Positions 10,697-22,964 of a stretch of DNA of 64,000 nucleotides are shown here, piece by piece (the first letter of the stretch is position 1; the number at the start of each line of letters is the position of its first letter). This DNA is from Undaria pinnatifida. Its lineage: Eukaryota; Sar; Phaeophyceae; Laminariales; Alariaceae. Made by a program: the position numbers and the translations under genes. Location of the stretch: assembly GCA_012845835.1 (NCBI GenBank), contig JABAKD010000007.1:5905358-5969357 (forward strand). Direction: 5' to 3'. Under the pieces are notes generated by a model. The model saw only the letters and a list, made by a program, of their open reading frames with translations, did not search any database and was not told the DNA's origin.

Positions 10697-10840
10697 GGGT
10701 GTCGGTCTACGGTAGCCCCCCAATCGTTTCTTTAGCGCAATCGCCACTTTTGAAGCTAGTTCTTGACCGTACCCCCTGAAGAAGTATGATGCCACTTGCT
10801 ACCCCGACGTCATTGTTGGATAGTCCTTTGCAAGCAAGAA
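10697..10840 (+). repeat. short dispersed repeat, copy 1 of 2
   Basis: Similar to 12780-12930: shared CTACGGTAGCCCCCC, then CTTTTGAAGCTAGTTCTTGA against GGTTTCAAAACTAGCTCCCG, then CACCCCGACGTCGT-like sequence. Divergence is substantial. No terminal repeats or target duplications are visible. Function unknown. Confidence 0.5.
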
Positions 10841-12379
10841 GAGCGTACATATATGTGAAGACAATGTTTATATTTTCATCGCACCTTTATTCGGAGTCAT
10901 CCCACATGGGTAGGGGTCCCTCACAAATTTTCTGCTTCCCTAACACGAGGAGCTCAATATATCACCCCCCAAAGACGACTTCGAGGAAAGCATTCGTTTG
11001 CGCAACCCGACCAAGCGTCTATGCTCTAGTCAAAACAAAGTACTCTCTGAAATATTTTCGCACTAACGGCTATTTCCTCGCATACATACCATTGAAATCC
11101 CATTTGGCCGGCAACACCATATGGCATTGATCGATCGAAAAGCATTACCCCTAACGTCGGATGTTCGTGTCGAGCAGTATATATCTTGCGTAAGAGACAA
11201 TCGCCTGGTTTCTGGGGGGAGCAGGCACCTTAGAATGTGTTGGAGTAGGCGCACCCTAATAGACGGGCCGATTCCCATACACAGCTGTATCTTTGTCCAA
11301 GACATACCTCCCATGATGATAAAGACGGTGAACACGTGAGGTTGAATATTCTGTCCAGGAGAACCGTGATTCAGAAGCGTTTGGGATTAGGATTTCCCCA
11401 GCCAAATTGGAACGGCTCTAGACCGACCCAACCGAAGAACGAAGCAGCGCAACATTTATTTCGTTCGGCACCCATAATAAGTAAATATTGTGGATAGAAC
11501 CAACGGCTGAGGAGGTTGGCTCGTACCACGTTGCGGTTCCAACCAATCCTCGAGCGCGCTCTTTGGGTCAGGCGTGCTATACAGCATCCAGATCCAGATA
11601 ATGCGGAAGCTCCTGTACGACGCCCCCTCACGCAATTCAAGCGCATGGATAGGTTCCTATGTAAATGAGTTGAAACGTACATGACGAGTTGATGGACATT
11701 AGATAGATAAAAATTCGGTGGGAGAGCTCCCTGGCAGTGACAGGTGCAACCAGGCCTTATGCTGCAGTGGGGCCACCTTCACCGCCAGATAGCACGATTG
11801 ACTCGCAATTTTTTTTCCCTACCTAGTTTTATGTACTAACCGCTGTCGTCGCGGTATGAATCGCTGCCCCCGAACTATGTACCGCTCTCCGCCAAAAAAT
11901 AGTTGCATCTACATGCTAGTCCGTTATCAACACAGCTGTTGCCGAGCCACACGCGAGTGACCTGTAACAGGGTGGACTTGGTCGTGTTTTGGCCTCAAAT
12001 ATCTAGACTTTATAACACGGCTCAAGCACGCACACAACGGCATGATCACGCCTAACGTACCAAGTACAAACACTGTGCCCGATGACGTTGTGCAAGAAAA
12101 ACGACCACAGACGACGATTGGACCGAGTTGCACATACACGTCTATACTTTCTGGTATTGTAGGTGCTGCTATTGCGGACCTTGTGGCGTCCACGCTCCCG
12201 TGTGCGTGCTGACGTGTCGGGGGTATCTCGGGAGGACTAGACTATGTGAATTGCATGTTAGACGGCGCACGGGGGTGGTGTCAAAAGTGAGTAGAATGGC
12301 TGAACATGCGTGCGTGTGTTAGGCGCGAGGAAAGCGAGCATTAATATCATGTTCAAGTTCTCTGTCTCGCGTTCGTTCG

Positions 12380-12426
<47 letters not shown>

Positions 12427-12779
12427 CTGCCTACGTGCGATATAACATTGTACAGATAGCGCTGTACGGGTTCCATTGTCCATGGAATTAGAGAGAAAAT
12501 CATTGGTACACCGGACTCTTCGATCAACCCACCAACGAACTTGCAACACGTACGACCATTCCGAGAACCCATGATGCCAGGATATTTGGGTTTCATTTTG
12601 GCAAGCTCACCCGAAGTGCTTCGATATTTTAGAAGTAACACAGCAGTTTCGTGTTGGCATATTAGCCAAACGTTGCACCTGCTACGTACGATCGGCAAAA
12701 CGACGGTGCATGCAGGTGTTTCTCCTTCATCTAATTTTTCAGCTACTACGCCTTTTTGCTTTTGTTGAAATCGGTTTTC
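10841..12779. other. no gene recognised
   Basis: Apart from the (GCGT)n microsatellite at 12378-12425 I see nothing supportable. A 224-residue minus-strand frame covers 12258-12932, but it runs through that microsatellite and through the short dispersed repeat, so it is probably fortuitous. Confidence 0.5.
12378..12425 (+). repeat. (GCGT)n microsatellite
   Basis: About 11 perfect GCGT units, flanked on the left by degenerate GTTC units and on the right by GCCT. Translates to Arg-Thr-His-Ala repeats on the minus strand, with no coding support. Confidence 0.95.
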
Positions 12780-12930
12780 TTTGTTGGGCAGTATAGGAGT
12801 CGTTCTACGGTAGCCCCCCTGACTTTTCTCTAGCAATATCGCTGGTTTCAAAACTAGCTCCCGGTCGTATCTCCCAAAAAACGGTGGCCCTCGACACCCC
12901 GACGTCGTCGATCGTGAGAGCTTTGCACAC
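12780..12930 (+). repeat. short dispersed repeat, copy 2 of 2
   Basis: Partner of 10697-10840 in the same orientation. It preserves the CTACGGTAGCCCCCC start and the CACCCCGACGTCGTCG region. Function unknown. Confidence 0.5.
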
Positions 12931-13667
12931 AATAAACATTTTTTATTTTTCTATCAGTAGTATCCTCCCTTGTGTTCAACAGCCATGAAACCTTCGTTAA
13001 ACGACATTGCTGCTTCGGGGGGGGGCTCTCGTAGAATCAGTCACGGGGGCATTTTAAGTACTTGCATGTTGGTTGCCACTTGCCGGGTATGCGGCCATGA
13101 TGTTACTGTTTTTTGTCATCTACAGAGTTGCAAGGACATTTTCCACGGGGTGTACATTGTAGAATCTTTCTGCTGGGCAGTGCTGGTATCCACTTAGTAC
13201 TGTAGTTCTTCTACATGGAAACGACAAAAAAATGACAAAACTTCAAACCTGATTTCGAGGTTTTCTGCACGGAACGTCAACAAGTATAAAGTACCAAATA
13301 CATATACACGTAATCCGAAGTTTGCCCACAGTTTTGAAGGCTTGGTGAAAAAAAAGTGATTGTAAAGGATGAAAAAGTGGTTCACCTTTCTGTCTCCGTC
13401 GACGCCTCCAGCGGGGCACGCACCCTGGTCAACCGGGGTTGGGCGTTGGGACTCACACGGCGGGCTTCCGCGCCTTCGCGAATCACCTCCGCTGTATTCA
13501 CCGTCTTCCTTGGCTGGGCGACACTTTTTTGATATATGGGTGAAATAGATCGGTAAATCCCATTGGATAAATCGACTACGGCTTCGCTGATATACCGATA
13601 TGTTTTCCATGTTTCGGCTCCGCGGACCTACGATATATATATATATATATATGAAAATATGTACTAG
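12931..13667. other. no confirmed gene; GC-rich island and (TA)n
   Basis: A GC-rich island at 13385-13545 stands out from its AT-rich flanks. It is open in two minus-strand frames, one reading TAEVIREGAEARRVSPNAQP, and coding-like in composition. No splice or start context decides a frame, so I do not call a gene. A (TA)n microsatellite lies at 13632-13652. Confidence 0.45.
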
Positions 13668-14215
13668 TAAAAAACAACAATTCAGCTGTGAGATCGAAGA
13701 TGTTGTCGAAACTCATCTTTGCAGGCTGTGTGTGATACTCCGATCGCGCGTATTACTGGGTGTATGTCCTCATTAAGGATATAGGTCGGCGACGGTGCCC
13801 TTGGAACTACAATGTAGCTATCAAGACCGTACTGTTACTCAACAGTCTGTGTGCGGAAACTATATAACAGGTTTTTGAGAGGGCAAATATCTGACAGTTG
13901 TGCAAGGAAACGGATCAGTTTATCAAGTGTAACCTGTAAGTCGTATAACCGGTATTGGAAGGGCGGAGTTTTTTAGGGCGTGGGGGCCTTCGATTAAACA
14001 AGAGGGACCGGTGGGCGTGAGATTCCGGGGGGAGGGGGTGGGGGGGGGAGGATCGGGTCAACTCAATGTTTGCGCGGAAAATATTACTCCGTATATAATC
14101 TAATAATGGGGACACACAACCCGTAATACGCGCGGTCGGAGTATCACACACAGTTTGCAAAGATGAATTTCGACAAAATCTTCGATCTCACAGCTGGAGT
14201 GTATTTTAACTTTTT
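13668..14215 (+). mobile_element. FB element, short copy with both termini
   Basis: The FB head (CAGCTGTGAGATCGAAGA, 13684) starts the copy. The G-rich arm follows, with GTAAGTCGTATAACCGG and a G-run to about 14050. The head then returns in inverted orientation from 14113 to 14210, ending GATCTCACAGCTGGAGTGTA. Both ends are present while the internal modules are deleted, the structure expected of a nonautonomous deletion derivative. Confidence 0.8.
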
Positions 14216-14490
14216 TGTAATGTCCTTTAACGGGACAAATTTGACTGTGTTAAAAGGAATGCATCAGTTCATCCTGTATATTATATCTTGAACGTCGTAC
14301 AACCCGTGAGAAGAAGGCGGAGTGTTGAAAGGGGTGGGTTAGGGGGGGGCGGGGGGCGGGGGGAAAATTTGCGACAACATTAGGTCGCATAGATGTACAG
14401 GCTTGCTTTTCGCGTGGTGCCAGGTTTATCCGATGGTGAGGGTGGTGGGGAAGGTAGTATGATATAATCAACCGCGACGATGCGACGGAT
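14216..14490 (+). repeat. FB arm fragment
   Basis: Contains GACAAATTTGACTGTGTTAA, GCATCAGTTCATCCTGTATA, a G-run, GGTCGCATAGATGTACAGGC and CGATGGTGAGGGTGGTGGGG, which are inner FB landmarks in the G-rich orientation. It most resembles 16820-17110. Termini are absent. It lies between two copies that have termini. Confidence 0.65.
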
Positions 14491-14597
14491 GCGTCTATAA
14501 ACAGGAACCGGTTTGGGATAAAGTAGAAAAAATCGACAACGCACCCCCACGCGCCGGCCTCTACCGAAACAGGAAATATATATGATACAAAAATATA

Positions 14598-16196
14598 TGC
14601 AGAAGAACACTTCATCTGTGAGGTCGAATATTTTGTCGAAACTCACCTTTGCAATCTGTGTGTGATACTCCGATCGCGCGTATTACGGGTTGTGTGTCAT
14701 CATTAAGGATATAAGTCCGCGACTCACCTTGCAACTAAAGTGTAGCTGTCAGGGTCAACAGGTTGATGTTAGGCAGTCTGTGCGCGGAAGCTAAAAACCC
14801 CGTTTCTGAGGGGGACAAAATCTGACAGCTGTGGAAGGAAATGCATCAGTTTATCAGGTGAATCCTGTAAGTGGCATATCCGGTAAGGGAAAGGCGGAGA
14901 TATCAAGGACTTGAGGGCCCGTTTTTTTTCAAAAGGGAGCACGGGTGGGGGGGGGCGAGGGGGGGAGGGATTGGTCCGGCAGCTTAGTTGGTGCATAAAA
15001 ATTATAAATCCTTGAAGCGGATATATCGGACGGTTTTGCAAAAAAGGCACCAGTTTATCGTGGGGGGGGCGGGGGTCGCGACGGGGAGGGCAGCTCAAAC
15101 TGTGCGTAGAAACTACACGTCCGGTAAGGGGATAAATGTGTTTGAACGCCCCACTTGAAATCGAAATCGGCCAGAGTGAAAAACACTTCTACGCAATTGG
15201 TATCACGTCATTATCGTTCTAGCCATCCACGACGTAGCTTTCATTCAATTCCCCTCCTCCCCTTTAACGCCTCTTCTTTACCCACACCCCGCACGATCAC
15301 CTAGACCCAACACCGCGCGTAAAGCAAGCGACTACATATATGATTAATACGCGCGATCGGAGGATCACACACAAGGTTGCGAAGATCAGTGTCGAGCAAA
15401 TCCTTGATCTCATAGCTGGAGTGTATTTCAATAATATATGTGACCTAAACCTCTCGAAAACCCTTTCCCCCCCCCGCCCCCCCCCCCCCCTTTTTTATTT
15501 TTTTCTTGTTTTCTTTTGTTTTTTTCCACGCTCTCTCTTGCTAAACGCCCCACCCAAAATCAAAATCTGCCAGAGTAACACTTCCACAGCCTGGATATCG
15601 TCTCATATCGTCCATGCCGCTGATTTAGTTCCCACCTCCCTCCCGCTGCGAACGCCCCCTCCTTCCCCACCACCCGCACCATCGCTTTGACCTAACACCA
15701 CCCGTATAGGAAACCCCTACATCTATGCGACCTTAAGCCATCCCCCCCTCCCCCCCCTTCCCCCGCCACATCCCTCAACCACAACAAGGATTAATAGTTT
15801 CCACGCCAAAATAACCTGCCCCAACCGTCCCGTTCCCGCCCTGCCCCCCTCCCGCCCCGCTTCCGATCAAAATCAGGCCCCCACGTCCTTAAAACCTCCG
15901 CTGTTCCCTCACCGGTTTTTCCACTTACAGTATTCACTTGATAAACGGATGCATTTCCTTCCACGGTTGTCAGAATTTGTACCCCTCAGGAACGGGTTTC
16001 CAAGTTTCCGCGCACAGACTGACCAACATCACACTGTTGACCCTGATAGCTACACTGTAGTTCTAAGGGGAGTCATCAACCTATATCCTTAATGAGGACA
16101 CACAACCCGTAATACGCGCGATCGAAGTATCACACTCAGCTTGCAAAAATGAGTTTCGACAAAATCTTCGATCTCACAGCTGGAGTCTATTCTAAT
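14598..16196. mobile_element. FB element, palindromic copy
   Basis: Left head at 14598-14770 (variant TCATCTGTGAGGTCGAATA) opens a G-rich arm to about 15160. From about 15180 the arm runs in the opposite sense with C-runs, and an internal half-head lies at 15350-15425. The copy closes with the inverted head 16080-16190. The two halves are complementary by module order, so the copy could fold into a long hairpin. The next copy starts only about 15 bp further on. Confidence 0.8.
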
Positions 16197-16204
16197 AATA
16201 AAAA

Positions 16205-17345
16205 ATATATGAAAATACACTCCAGCTGTGAGATCGAATATTTCGTCGAAACTCATCTTTGCAATCTGTGTGTCATACTCCGATCGCGCGTATTACGAGT
16301 TGTGTGTCTTCATCAAGGATACAAGTCGGCGACCCCCCTTACAACTACAGTGTAGATATCAGGGTCAACAGGGTGATTTTAGTCAGTCCGTGCGCGGAAA
16401 CTAAAAAACCCGTTTAGGAGGGGGGAAAAATCTGACAGCCGTGGAGGGAATTGTATCCTTATATCAAGTGAATCCTGTAAGTCGAATAACCGGTTAGGGG
16501 GGGGGGGCGGAGTTTCGAAGGACGTGGGGGCCTGGTTTTGATCAAAAGCGAGCGGGGTTGGATGGGGAGGGAGGGGGGGAAAGAGGGGGGGGGGGGGGGG
16601 CTGACGGGCGGGAATTTTTGGGCGAGTAAGCTATAAATCCTTTCAAGGGGACAAATCTGACGGGTTCGGGAAAAATAAAAAAATATATAAATATATATAC
16701 ACAAGAAAAACAAAGAAATGCACCAGTTTATCATGGGGGGGCGGGGGGGGGGGGGGGGGGGTTGGGGCAGGGTTGGGGCGTGTGGGGCAGCGCAATCTGT
16801 GCGTGGAAACTATACATTGTTTTGAGCGGATAAATGTGACGGTTTTGGCAAGAACGCATCAGTTTATTACGTATATCCTGGGCTAAGTCGTACAATCAGT
16901 GAGTAGAGAGAGGGCGGAGTGTTCGAGGAAGTGGGGTTGGGATGGGTTGGGGGGAGTTTGAAAGGTGGGGGGGTGGTGGACGGGGAAGGGGGCGGGGGGG
17001 GGGGGAGGGGGGAGGGGTAGGGGGATGGGGGGGAGGGGGGGGGGGAGGGGGGGGGGGGAAGGTTTTTAGGTGAAGGAGTTTTCATATACGTGTGGGTGCT
17101 AGGTCTGGGCGATGGTGCGGGTGGTGGGGAAGAAGGGGGCGTTCGGGGCGGGGGGGGCGGGGGAACAGCGGCATAGATGGCTCTCGAAAGATAATGAGGT
17201 GATATCCAGTGCTTGAAGTGTTTATTAATGTGGCGGATTTCGATATTGGGTGGGGCGTTTGAACAAGGGAGTGTGAGGAGGGGAGGGGGGGGGGAGAGGG
17301 GCGGGGGCAGATTTCAAGAGTTTAGGTCACAAATAATATTCAAAT
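16205..17345 (+). mobile_element. FB element, G-rich arm only
   Basis: Head at 16215 (CTCCAGCTGTGAGATCGAA), then the full arm landmarks, G-runs up to 16760 and 16920-17060, and one module (CTCTCGAAAGATAATGAGGT to GTGGGGCGTTTGAACAAGG). It ends at TTTAGGTCACAAATAATATT where other copies continue into a second half-head. No inverted head follows. An R2 fragment begins nearby. Confidence 0.75.
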
Positions 17346-17379
17346 AATATGGTACGTGGTGTGATATAGAGTAGGAAAA

Positions 17380-17625
17380 CAACGCAACTCAGCGATCAAC
17401 CACGGTATGCTAGAAGGCATGTTTTTGTGAACATCACTAACACAAGCATCAGACCTGGCTTCAACATCTACAGGAAACCACAACATCTTCATCGACACGG
17501 AAAAAACATAGCATATAACCTAGTCAGAAAAATAGTTATAGGTAGATGTGTTAAAATTGTGGCAGACCACACCACCTAGCATATTTCGTACGTATCGTCT
17601 CCATAATCGCCCCCTACCTTATCTA
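17380..17625 (-). repeat. R2 core repeat, diverged fragment
   Basis: Complement of part of R2: CATGTTTTTGTGAACATCAC, ACATCTACAGGAAACCACAA and GGCAGACCACACCACCTAGC correspond to the blocks at 50341-50530. It is more diverged than the other three copies. Confidence 0.6.
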
Positions 17626-17734
17626 TGCTGAACGAAGTAAGGCAAATACGCGCGACACATCAAGCGTCTCTATAAGGCCACGGGAGACCGCACAGGAACA
17701 TTTTAGGTAGGAGCTCGTATAGGGGCATTTCGCG

Positions 17735-19872
17735 GACGTACAAAAATACTTACAAAATATGGTGTGGCATCTCCAAAACAATATCCTTGTTTCGAAATTA
17801 ATATAAAAAATAAAATAAACTCCTGCTGAGAGATCGAATATTTTGTCGAAACTCATCTTTGCAAGCTGTGTGTGGTACTCCGATCGCGCGTATTACGGGT
17901 TGTGTGTCCGCATTAAGAATATAGGTCGGCGACTCCCCTTGCAACTACAGTGTAGCTATCAGGGTCAACAGGGTGAGTTTAGGCAGTCTGTGCGCGGAAA
18001 TTAAAACACCCGTTTCTGAGGGGGACAAAATCTGACAGCTGTGGAAGGAAATGCATTATACAACAATAATAAGCAAATACCTAATATTATACTTTTTTTG
18101 GGGGTGCTTTTAGTCCTTATTTAGACTCCATAGCCATTCTACAACTTGTAATATCATCTCTGATGATCAAGATTAAATACAACCAAAATGCTGGATATTT
18201 TCTGTCTGTCGCTTTTAGAGGGCTTAGGTATTACTATGAAAAGTGATGTGTGCAGTTGCCGAGCATATATATGATAGCGGTCACCTGCGATAGCCGAGTT
18301 TTCTGTCGTATAGGATATGAGTTGGCATTTTAGTTCAATTTCATGTAACCATTTTCCCGTAGTTTCAAGAATGAAGAAAAAACGGTAACTGCCGAAAGCA
18401 TGACGTGTGATCCTGGTCGTTAGAAATGATCACGGTTTTGTTCAGTGTGTTAACGGTCTACACTATTGACAGATGGTACAGGGTGTATGGTCGTGGCTGT
18501 TGGCCGAGAAAAGTTCACATATGATACATGTATACTTTCGAAGTATATTATAAGAGTATATATATGATTGTACTTATCGATTGAAATATTCAATAATATT
18601 TCGATCCATGTACAAAAAAAAATTATGTACCAGGTAGCTTTAAACACGTTGTGTATCAAACCTCCTAGAGAAAAAAAAAACCACAAGGCAGGTGATAAAC
18701 AGGGGTGTCTCCTTGCTGCAACTGCCACATTCGTCCCCTTTAAGGGTTTGAAGTTTACGCGCACATATTGGAATGCTCGCCCCCGAACCCCCCCCCTCCC
18801 CCCCGCCCCGGCCCCTCTTGTTCAAACGCCCCACCTGGAATCAAAATCTACCATAGGAGTAAACACTACCAGCCAGCTGATATCATCTCATTATCCATCT
18901 AGCAATCCATGCCGTAGCTCCCACTCATCCCCGCCCTCCGCCCCTCCCACCCCTTTTTGTTCCCGTCCAGTTCGTTCAAATGCCCCATTTACAATCAAAG
19001 TCATCCAGAGTAATAAACACTTCTAAGCAATTGGTATCACGGCAAACTCTTTCTAGCCATCTATGACGTAGCTTTCATTCATCCCCCCTCCCCCCCTCCA
19101 ACGCCCCCTCCTTCCCCACACCCCGCACGATCGCCTAGACCCCGCAGCCCGCGTATAGCAAGCCCATACATATATGAATAATACGCGCGATCGGAGGATC
19201 ACACGAAATGTTGCGAAGGTCAGTGTCGACCAAATCCTTGATCTCATAGCTGGAGTGTATATAAATGTTATAATATGTTACCTAAACCCCTTCAAAAGCC
19301 TTCCCCCCCCCACACTTTTGTTTTTCATCCTCCTCGCATTCCCTTGCTTAAACGCCACACCTAATATCGAAATCCGCCAGAGTAATAAACACTTACACGC
19401 CCTGGATATCGCCTCGTTATCGTTTCAGAGCCGTCCACGCCGCTACTGCAATTCCCCACCCATCCCCGCCCCCAACGCCCCTCCTTCCTCACCACCCGCA
19501 CCATCGCCTAGACCTAGCACCACGCGAATAGCAAACCCCTACATCTATGCGACCTGAAGCCTTCCCTCCCGCCCCCCGCACCCCCCCCGGCACATTTCCC
19601 CCTCTCTCCCTCACAAGAAGTATTTATAGTTTCCACGCACAATTGACCTCCTCCACCCGTTCCCTTCCCCCCCTTCCCCCCTCCCGCCCCTCTTTTGATC
19701 AAAATCAGGCCCCCACGTCAATAAAAACTCCGCCCTCCCCCTCACCGGGTATTCGACTTACAGCATTCACTTTATACAGTGATGCATTTCCTTCCACAGC
19801 TGTCAGATTTTGTCCCGCTTAGAAACGGGTTTTATAGTTCCCGCGCACAGACTGCCTGACACACACCCTGTT
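17735..19872. repeat. 2.1-kb sequence repeated across the gap, copy 1
   Basis: Nearly identical to 20373-22520 in the same orientation. Visible differences are mostly one-base insertions or deletions, several in homopolymers. It contains the left head of an FB element (17820), a non-FB AT-rich block (about 18057-18480), an AT segment shared with 29600-29700, and three RC modules (18828, 18964, 19348). It ends exactly at the N gap. See the finding on a possible assembly duplication. Confidence 0.9.
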
Positions 19873-20372
19873 NNNNNNNNNNNNNNNNNNNNNNNNNNNN
19901 NNNNNNNNNNNNNNNNNNNNNNNNNNNNNNNNNNNNNNNNNNNNNNNNNNNNNNNNNNNNNNNNNNNNNNNNNNNNNNNNNNNNNNNNNNNNNNNNNNNN
20001 NNNNNNNNNNNNNNNNNNNNNNNNNNNNNNNNNNNNNNNNNNNNNNNNNNNNNNNNNNNNNNNNNNNNNNNNNNNNNNNNNNNNNNNNNNNNNNNNNNNN
20101 NNNNNNNNNNNNNNNNNNNNNNNNNNNNNNNNNNNNNNNNNNNNNNNNNNNNNNNNNNNNNNNNNNNNNNNNNNNNNNNNNNNNNNNNNNNNNNNNNNNN
20201 NNNNNNNNNNNNNNNNNNNNNNNNNNNNNNNNNNNNNNNNNNNNNNNNNNNNNNNNNNNNNNNNNNNNNNNNNNNNNNNNNNNNNNNNNNNNNNNNNNNN
20301 NNNNNNNNNNNNNNNNNNNNNNNNNNNNNNNNNNNNNNNNNNNNNNNNNNNNNNNNNNNNNNNNNNNNNNNN
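19873..20372. other. assembly gap (500 N)
   Basis: Exactly 500 N, a conventional placeholder length for a gap of unknown size. Any open frame spanning it is meaningless. Confidence 1.
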
Positions 20373-22520
20373 GACGTACAAAATACTTACAAAATATGGT
20401 GTGGCATCTCCAAAACAATATCCTTGTTTCGAAATTAATATAAAAAATAAAATAAACTCCTGCTGAGAGACGAATATTTTGTCGTAAACTCATCTTTGCA
20501 AGCTGTGTGTGGTACTCCGATCGGCGCGTATTACGGGTTGTGTGTCCGCATTAAGAATATAGGTCGGCGACTTCCCCTTGCAACTACAGTGTAGCTATCA
20601 GGGTCAACAGGGTGAGTTTAGCAGTCTGTGCGCGGAAATTAAAACACCCGTTTCTGAGGGGGACAAAATCTGACAGCTGTGGAAGGAAATGCATTATACA
20701 ACAATAATAAGCAAATACCTAATATTATACTTTTTTTGGGGGTGCTTTTAGTCCTTATTTAGACTCCATAGCCATTCTACAACTTGTAATATTCATCTCT
20801 GATGATCAAGATTAAATACAACCAAAATGCTGGATTATTTTCTGTCTGTCGCTTTTAGAGGGCTTAGGTATTACTATGAAAAGTGATGTGTGCAGTTGCC
20901 GAGCATAATATGATAGCGGTCACCTGCGATAGCCGAGTTTTCTGTCGTATAGGATATGAGTTGGCATTTTAGTTCAATTTCATGTAACCATTTTCCCGTA
21001 GTTTCAAGAATGAAGAAAAAACGTAACTGCCGAAAGCATGACGTGTGATCCTGGTCGTTAGAAATGATCACGGTTTTGTTCAGTGTGTTTAACGGTCTAC
21101 ACTATTGACAGATGGTACAGGGTGTATGGTCGTGGCTGTTGGCCGGAGAAAAGTTCAACATATGATACATGTATACTTTCGAAGTATATTATAAGAGTAT
21201 ATATATGATTGTACTTATCGATTGAAATATTCAATAATATTTCGATCCATGTACAAAAAAAAATTATGTACCAGGTAGCTTTAAACACGTTGTGTATCAA
21301 ACCTCCTAGAGAAAAAAAAAAACCACAAGGCAGGTGATAAACAGGGGTGTCTCCTTGCTGCAACTGCCACATTCGTCCCCTTTAAGGGTTTGAAGGTTTA
21401 CGGCGCACATATTGGAATGCTCGCCCCCGAACCCCCCCCCCTCCCCCCCCGCCCCGGCCCCTCTTGTTCAAACGCCCCACCTGGAATCAAAATCTACCAT
21501 AGGAGTAAACACTACCAGCCCAGCTGATATCATCTCATTATCCATCTAGCAATCCATGCCGTAGCTCCCACTCATCCCCGCCCTCCGCCCCCTCCCACCC
21601 CTTTTTGTTCCCGTCCAGTTCGTTTCAAATGCCCCCCATTTACAATCAAAGTCATCCAGAGTAATAACACTTCTAAGCAATTGGTATCACGGCAAACTCT
21701 TTCTAGCCATCTATGACGTAGCTTTCATTCATCCCCCCTCCCCCCCCTCCAACGCCCCCTCCTTCCCCACACCCCGCACGATCGCCTAGACCCCGCAGCC
21801 CGCGTATAGCAAGCCCATACATATATGAATAATACGCGCGATCGGAGGATCACACGAAATGTTGCGAAGGTCAGTGTCGACCAAATCCTTGATCTCATAG
21901 CTGGAGTGTATATAAATGTTATAATATGTTACCTAAACCCCTTCAAAAGCCTTCCCCCCCCCCACACTTTTGTTTTTCATCCTCCTCGCATTCCCTTGCT
22001 TAAACGCCACACCTAATATCGAAATCCGCCAGAGTAATAAACACTTACACGCCCTGGATATCGCCTCGTTATCGTTTCAGAGCCGTCCACGCCGCTACTG
22101 CAATTCCCACCCATCCCCGCCCCCAACGCCCCCTCCTTCCTCACCACCCGCACCATCGCCTAGACCTAGCACCACGCGAATAGCAAACCCCTACATCTAT
22201 GCGACCTGAAGCCTTCCCTCCCGCCCCCCGCACCCCCCCGGCACATTTCCCCCTCTCTCCCTCACAGAAGTATTTATAGTTTCCACGCACAAATTGACCT
22301 CCTCCACCCGTTCCCTTCCCCCCCTTCCCCCCTCCCGCCCCTCTTTTGATCAAAATCAGGCCCCCACGTCAATAAAAACTCCGCCCTCCCCTCACCGGGT
22401 ATTCGACTTACAGCATTCACTTTATACAGTGATGCATTTCCTTCCACAGCTGTCAGATTTTGTCCCGCTTAGAAACGGGTTTTATAGTTCCCGCGCACAG
22501 ACTGCCTGACACACCCTGTT
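20373..22520. repeat. 2.1-kb sequence repeated across the gap, copy 2
   Basis: Starts at the first base after the gap with the same GACGTAC as 17735 and runs to the same CACCCTGTT that ends copy 1. Beyond it the FB element continues normally to the inverted head at 22655-22670. If copies 1 and 2 are one locus, the intact FB element is about 2.3 kb with both termini, an AT-rich centre and three modules in the C-rich arm. Confidence 0.9.
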
Positions 22521-22675
22521 GACCCTGACAGCTACACTGTAGTTGTAAGGGGAGTCCCGACCTATGTCCTTAATGAGAACACACAAGTCGTAATGCGCGC
22601 GATCAAAGTATCACACACAGCTTGCAAAGATGCGTTTCGACGAAATCTTCGATCTCACAGCTGGAGAGTTTATTA
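22521..22675 (-). repeat. FB terminal sequence closing the gap-spanning element
   Basis: GACCCTGACAGCTACACTGT, AAGGGGAGTC, CTTAATGAGAACACACAA and GATCTCACAGCTGGAG follow in the standard order of an inverted head. It pairs with the head at 17820 as the other end of the same element. Confidence 0.8.
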
Positions 22676-22964
22676 TAATTTTTATAATATGCATCCGTGC
22701 TTCTTTTTTTCGTTGCAACAACGAGGGGTGATGGATTGGGTGCCTGCGTTTTCAACACACAACTAAATTTCCAACTTGTCTGGTGTTATGGTTGCTTAAA
22801 CACAGTACCTGTGGTACCAGGGATGGAAATCGCGCTATATTTACGCAGTTTCTGGGCAATACGTGTAGTGGATGATAGGATTGTAATGCCCCCCTCCCCC
22901 CCCCCACCCCCAATGCGCTGTACAAAATCGAGGGATCAGGAAAAAAGGGTAGATTAAGATACGA

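Noticed and set aside
12258-12932. 224-residue minus-strand frame
   Set aside because: It runs through a (GCGT)n microsatellite (Thr-His-Ala-Arg string) and a dispersed repeat, with no motif and no splice support.
19803-20493. Long open frames across 19.8-20.5 kb
   Set aside because: They span the 500-N gap and consist mostly of undetermined residues.
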